From contig NZ_JAPIVK010000006.1 of assembly GCF_026183675.1 (NCBI RefSeq), positions 1 to 64,000 on the forward strand: a DNA stretch of 64,000 nt, given 5' to 3'. The translations under genes were made by a program, and so were the position numbers. Numbering within the stretch: the first letter of the stretch is position 1; each line of letters starts with the position of its first letter. The DNA is from Microbulbifer halophilus. Its GTDB lineage: Bacteria > Pseudomonadota > Gammaproteobacteria > Pseudomonadales > Cellvibrionaceae. The notes below the pieces were generated by a model. That model did not search any database. It saw only the letters and a list, made by a program, of their open reading frames with translations, and was not told where the DNA came from. Positions 61,393 to 64,000 of this stretch are shown here, piece after piece.

Positions 61393-62130
61393 TCAGGCCG
61401 TGGCCGCATTCACCTCGATCTCGCGCCGGTCCAGCTCACCTTCTATCAGCGCCAGCGCCTCCGCCTGCATCGCCGCGGAGGCCGCGCGCGCGGCCAGGAT
61501 CTCGCCCCGATCGATGGCATCGAACAGCTTCTTGTGGTTCGCGTAGCTGGCGGTCTCCACCCCCTTGATGCGGTTGGTAAAACGGATACTCACCCGCAGC
61601 GCCGTCTCGATAAAACTGCTGAGCTGGATATAAAAGGGGTTGTTGGTGGCGTTGAGAATATTGATATGGAACGCGATATCCGCTTCTACCGGATCGCGCA
61701 GGCCTTCCTCTGCCTCTTTCATCTGCTGTAGCGCCACACCGATCGCGGCGATTTTCACCCGGTCCCGATCCGTTGCCGCCAGTGCAGCCGCCTCCTTTTC
61801 GATCGCCATGCGCAACTGCAGGAATTCCCGCAGCATTTCCAGAGACGGACTGGCATTCAGGATCCAGCCCAGTACATCCGGGTCAAACAGGTTCCACTGC
61901 GCCCGCTGCTGCACACGGATCCCCTGGCGCGGGCGCGAGGTGATCAGCCCCTTCGCCGTCAACATCTTGATTGCCTCCCGGGTAGCGCTGCGACTGATGC
62001 CGTGTTCGTCACACAGGCTCGCCTCCGAAGGCAGTCCATCCCCCGGCTGGTAGCGGCCGCTGGCGATGGCAGCGCCCAGAACATGTACCAGCTGCTGGGT
62101 CAGGTTACGTCCACTCTGCTGTCTGTCCAC
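61393..62130 (-). CDS. GntR/FadR family transcriptional regulator
   Basis: A 245-residue GntR protein: N-terminal winged helix (LPSEASLCDEHGISRSATREAIKML) and a C-terminal all-helical FCD domain (about 85-230) with metal-binding His residues (DIAFHINILNAT). FadR-type members such as UxuR and ExuR respond to uronates, which would suit a locus with two alpha-glucuronidases and ManD, but the effector is not provable here. Divergent from GH95. The dyad at 62176-62189 upstream is a candidate operator. Confidence 0.88.
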   Translation of the reverse strand: MDRQQSGRNLTQQLVHVLGAAIASGRYQPGDGLPSEASLCDEHGISRSATREAIKMLTAKGLITSRPRQGIRVQQRAQWNLFDPDVLGWILNASPSLEMLREFLQLRMAIEKEAAALAATDRDRVKIAAIGVALQQMKEAEEGLRDPVEADIAFHINILNATNNPFYIQLSSFIETALRVSIRFTNRIKGVETASYANHKKLFDAIDRGEILAARAASAAMQAEALALIEGELDRREIEVNAATA

Positions 62131-62175
62131 AATTCAATCCCCTTCCATCGGCAAGCAAATAATATGACAAATAAA

Positions 62176-62189
62176 TTGGCATCCGCCAA
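62176..62189. promoter_or_regulatory. Candidate GntR operator
   Basis: TTGGC-ATCC-GCCAA, a 5-bp dyad about 45 bases before the GntR start; spacing suits a FadR-type dimer. Confidence 0.45.
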
Positions 62190-62325
62190 GCGTCGCGCCC
62201 GATTATGCCACTCTTCGGCAAACATTTATGCCTTTATATAAGCACTCACTCGGGCATTCTGGCGATCAATGGCAAGCCTCGTTGCGAGAGGCGCCACTCA
62301 ATTAGCATATAATTGATATAAATAT

Positions 62326-62358
62326 TGTAAACGTTTACACGCGATGATACCTTGATCG
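62326..62358 (+). promoter_or_regulatory. Tandem operators of GH95
   Basis: TGTAAACGTTTACA (62326-62339) follows TATAAT (62308-62313). At the same 19-bp offset as at GH10 and GH9 stands TGATACCTTGATCG (62345-62358), a weak match to the xyl-box-like half of the pair. Confidence 0.65.
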
Positions 62359-62422
62359 CAGATACGCTGGATAGCTGCCCCTGTAGGGGGGTGGCCACAA
62401 GAATAACGAGCGTGACACAGCG

Positions 62423-64000
62423 ATGACCCGAACCGACAACCGAGCGGCCCTGTGCGCCGCGCCGCGCCACAACCTCGCCCGCCTGCTGCTATGGGCCGCA
62501 GTCTGCGCGCCCGCCATTGCCGTGGCGGAAACGCCGCTGACGCTCCACTTCGACAAACCGGCGCAGGACTGGGAAAAAGAGAGCCTGCCGATCGGCAACG
62601 GCGCCATGGGCGCCGCCGTGCAGGGCGGCATCGCCGTCGATCATTTGCAGTTCAACGAAAAGACCCTGTGGACCGGCGGCCCCGGATCGCAACAGGGTTA
62701 CGATTTCGGCCTGCCGGAAAAACCCCGGACCCGCGCCCTCGCGCAAGTGCAGGAGACCCTGCGCGAAGAGGGCCGGCTGGCGCCGGAACAGGTGGCCGAA
62801 ACACTCGGCCGCGAGATCACCGGCTACGGCAACTACCAGAGCTTCGGCACCCTGCAACTGGAGTTTCCCCGACTGGAACAGGTTTCCGGCTACCGCCGCG
62901 AACTCGATCTCGCCGACGCCACCGCACAAGTCAGCTATTCCGCCGACGGCATCCGCTACACCCGCGAATACCTGGCCAGCTACCCCGACGGCGTGATCGC
63001 CGTGCACCTCGATGCGGATAAAGAAGGCAGCATCACCTTCTCCGCCAAACTGGAGATCCCCGACAACCGCAGCGCCGATATCGCGGTTCGGGACGGACGC
63101 ATCGCGGTCCGCGGCGCCCTCAAAGACAACGGACTCCAATACGAAACCCAACTACAGATTGTCACCGACGGCGGCCGCATCACCGCCGGTAAAAACGGCG
63201 GGCTCCGCATAACCGGCGCCGACAGCGCCAGCCTACTGCTGGCAGCCGGCACCGATTACGCGGCGGACTACCCCGAATATCGCGGCCGGAATCCCCACAA
63301 GGCGGTGCAGGCGCGCCTGGATAGCGCCACCGAAAAAGGCTATGCAGCCCTGCGCGCAGACCATACCGCCGACTACCAATCCCTTTTCAATCGTGTTGAC
63401 CTGAACCTTGGGCGCGCCGAGCTCGGGGCCCCCCGCCGCCAGCTCCGCAACGGGCCGCAGGCCCGCCGAAAAAATCCCCCCATCGACCAGTGGCTGGAAA
63501 ATTACGGCACCGGCAACCAAACCGCCGACCGCGCCCTGGAAGCCCTCTACTTCCAGTTTGGCCGCTACCTCCTGATTGCCAGTTCCCGCGCCGGCTCCCT
63601 GCCCGCCAACCTGCAGGGCGTCTGGAACAACTCCGCCACGCCGCCGTGGAACGCCGACTACCACGCCAATATCAATCTGCAGATGAACTACTGGCCGGCG
63701 GAAGTCACCAACCTGTCGGAAACCACCGCGCCGCTGTTCGACTTCGTCGAGAGCCTGCAGCAACCCGGCTCGGTGGCCGCGCAGAGACTCCTCGGCAGCC
63801 GCGGCTGGACCCTGTTCCTGAACACCAACATCTGGGGCTTCTCCGGCGTCATCGACTGGCCCACCGCCTTCTGGCAGCCGGAGGCCGGCGCCTGGCTGGC
63901 GGACCATTTCTACCAGCACTACCGCTTCAACAACGACGAACAGTTCCTGCGCGAACGGGCCTACCCGGTCATGAAAGGCGCCGCACAACTGTGGCTGGAC
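62423..64000 (+). CDS. GH95 family glycosidase (3' end outside window)
   Basis: The first 526 codons of a GH95 enzyme (alpha-L-fucosidase or alpha-L-galactosidase), open to the window end. A signal peptide covers about residues 1-35 (cleavage near AVAET). The GH95 N-terminal beta domain is clear (ESLPIGNGAMGAAVQGG, LQFNEKTLWTGG, GYGNYQSFGTLQLEF). The barrel holds the paired Asn of HANINLQMNYWPAE (Asn416 and Asn418), close to the numbering of the characterised enzyme. The general acid and the C-terminal Asp are near or beyond the window end. It would remove terminal L-fucose or L-galactose from xyloglucan or complex arabinoxylan. Confidence 0.88.
   Translation, partial: MTRTDNRAALCAAPRHNLARLLLWAAVCAPAIAVAETPLTLHFDKPAQDWEKESLPIGNGAMGAAVQGGIAVDHLQFNEKTLWTGGPGSQQGYDFGLPEKPRTRALAQVQETLREEGRLAPEQVAETLGREITGYGNYQSFGTLQLEFPRLEQVSGYRRELDLADATAQVSYSADGIRYTREYLASYPDGVIAVHLDADKEGSITFSAKLEIPDNRSADIAVRDGRIAVRGALKDNGLQYETQLQIVTDGGRITAGKNGGLRITGADSASLLLAAGTDYAADYPEYRGRNPHKAVQARLDSATEKGYAALRADHTADYQSLFNRVDLNLGRAELGAPRRQLRNGPQARRKNPPIDQWLENYGTGNQTADRALEALYFQFGRYLLIASSRAGSLPANLQGVWNNSATPPWNADYHANINLQMNYWPAEVTNLSETTAPLFDFVESLQQPGSVAAQRLLGSRGWTLFLNTNIWGFSGVIDWPTAFWQPEAGAWLADHFYQHYRFNNDEQFLRERAYPVMKGAAQLWLD

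Overview
The window is high-GC (roughly 60%) DNA that reads as the chromosome of a marine, polysaccharide-degrading gammaproteobacterium. Very large TonB-dependent receptors, xylan enzymes, SapC/tryptophan-halogenase-type genes and REP-like repeats together suggest the Cellvibrionales, perhaps Microbulbifer or a relative. That placement is inference; no rRNA or other marker gene is present. I see no tRNA, CRISPR array, phage or intact insertion sequence.

Left part (1-19.3 kb): general metabolism, defence and regulation. It holds a 5'-truncated metallophosphoesterase, a secreted SGNH hydrolase and an MFS/SDR pair facing a LysR regulator. A second LysR gene faces an SDR/ABM-monooxygenase pair, and FtrA faces a rhodanese/GNAT pair. 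Next come a secreted metallo-beta-lactamase-fold hydrolase facing a third LysR gene, a small MITE-like element with a CTAG duplication, VOC and GNAT genes, and a decayed DUF4440 gene. The part ends with a Tat-exported flavin amine oxidase, an L,D-transpeptidase and an alanine/glycine:cation symporter.

Right part (19.5-64 kb): a large hemicellulose utilisation region. A LacI-family regulator (XylR-like) is followed by the operon SapC - JmjC-like cupin - flavin-dependent halogenase - DUF6445, then TonB receptor 1 and GH67 alpha-glucuronidase. A divergent operon GH3 - GH43 - DUF4380 - manD (D-mannonate dehydratase) follows, then a second halogenase with TonB receptor 2. After that come a GH10 xylanase lipoprotein, GH115 alpha-glucuronidase, a cytochrome c/CBM6-like/PQQ dehydrogenase fusion, a ThuA-F5/8C protein, an AraC regulator, GH9, an SGNH acetylesterase with an inserted domain, an aldo/keto reductase, GH43, a GntR regulator and GH95 (truncated by the window end). 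Extracellular GH10/GH115 would cut glucuronoxylan and the receptors import oligomers. GH67, GH3 and GH43 would finish them, and ManD would serve the glucuronate branch.

Regulation is readable. Palindromes close to the xyl-box (TGGTAGCGCTACCA and variants) sit just downstream of sigma70-like promoters at GH3/GH67, both TonB receptors and a site upstream of lacI. GH10, GH9 and GH95 instead carry a perfect TGTAAACGTTTACA followed exactly 19 bp later by a second, xyl-box-like site. The region is littered with REP/BIME-like palindromes; two of them lie in frame inside genes, one in GH67 and one in the DUF4380 signal peptide. Between the xyl-box promoter at 20.86 kb and lacI there is an unexplained ~128-nt transcription unit ending in its own terminator.
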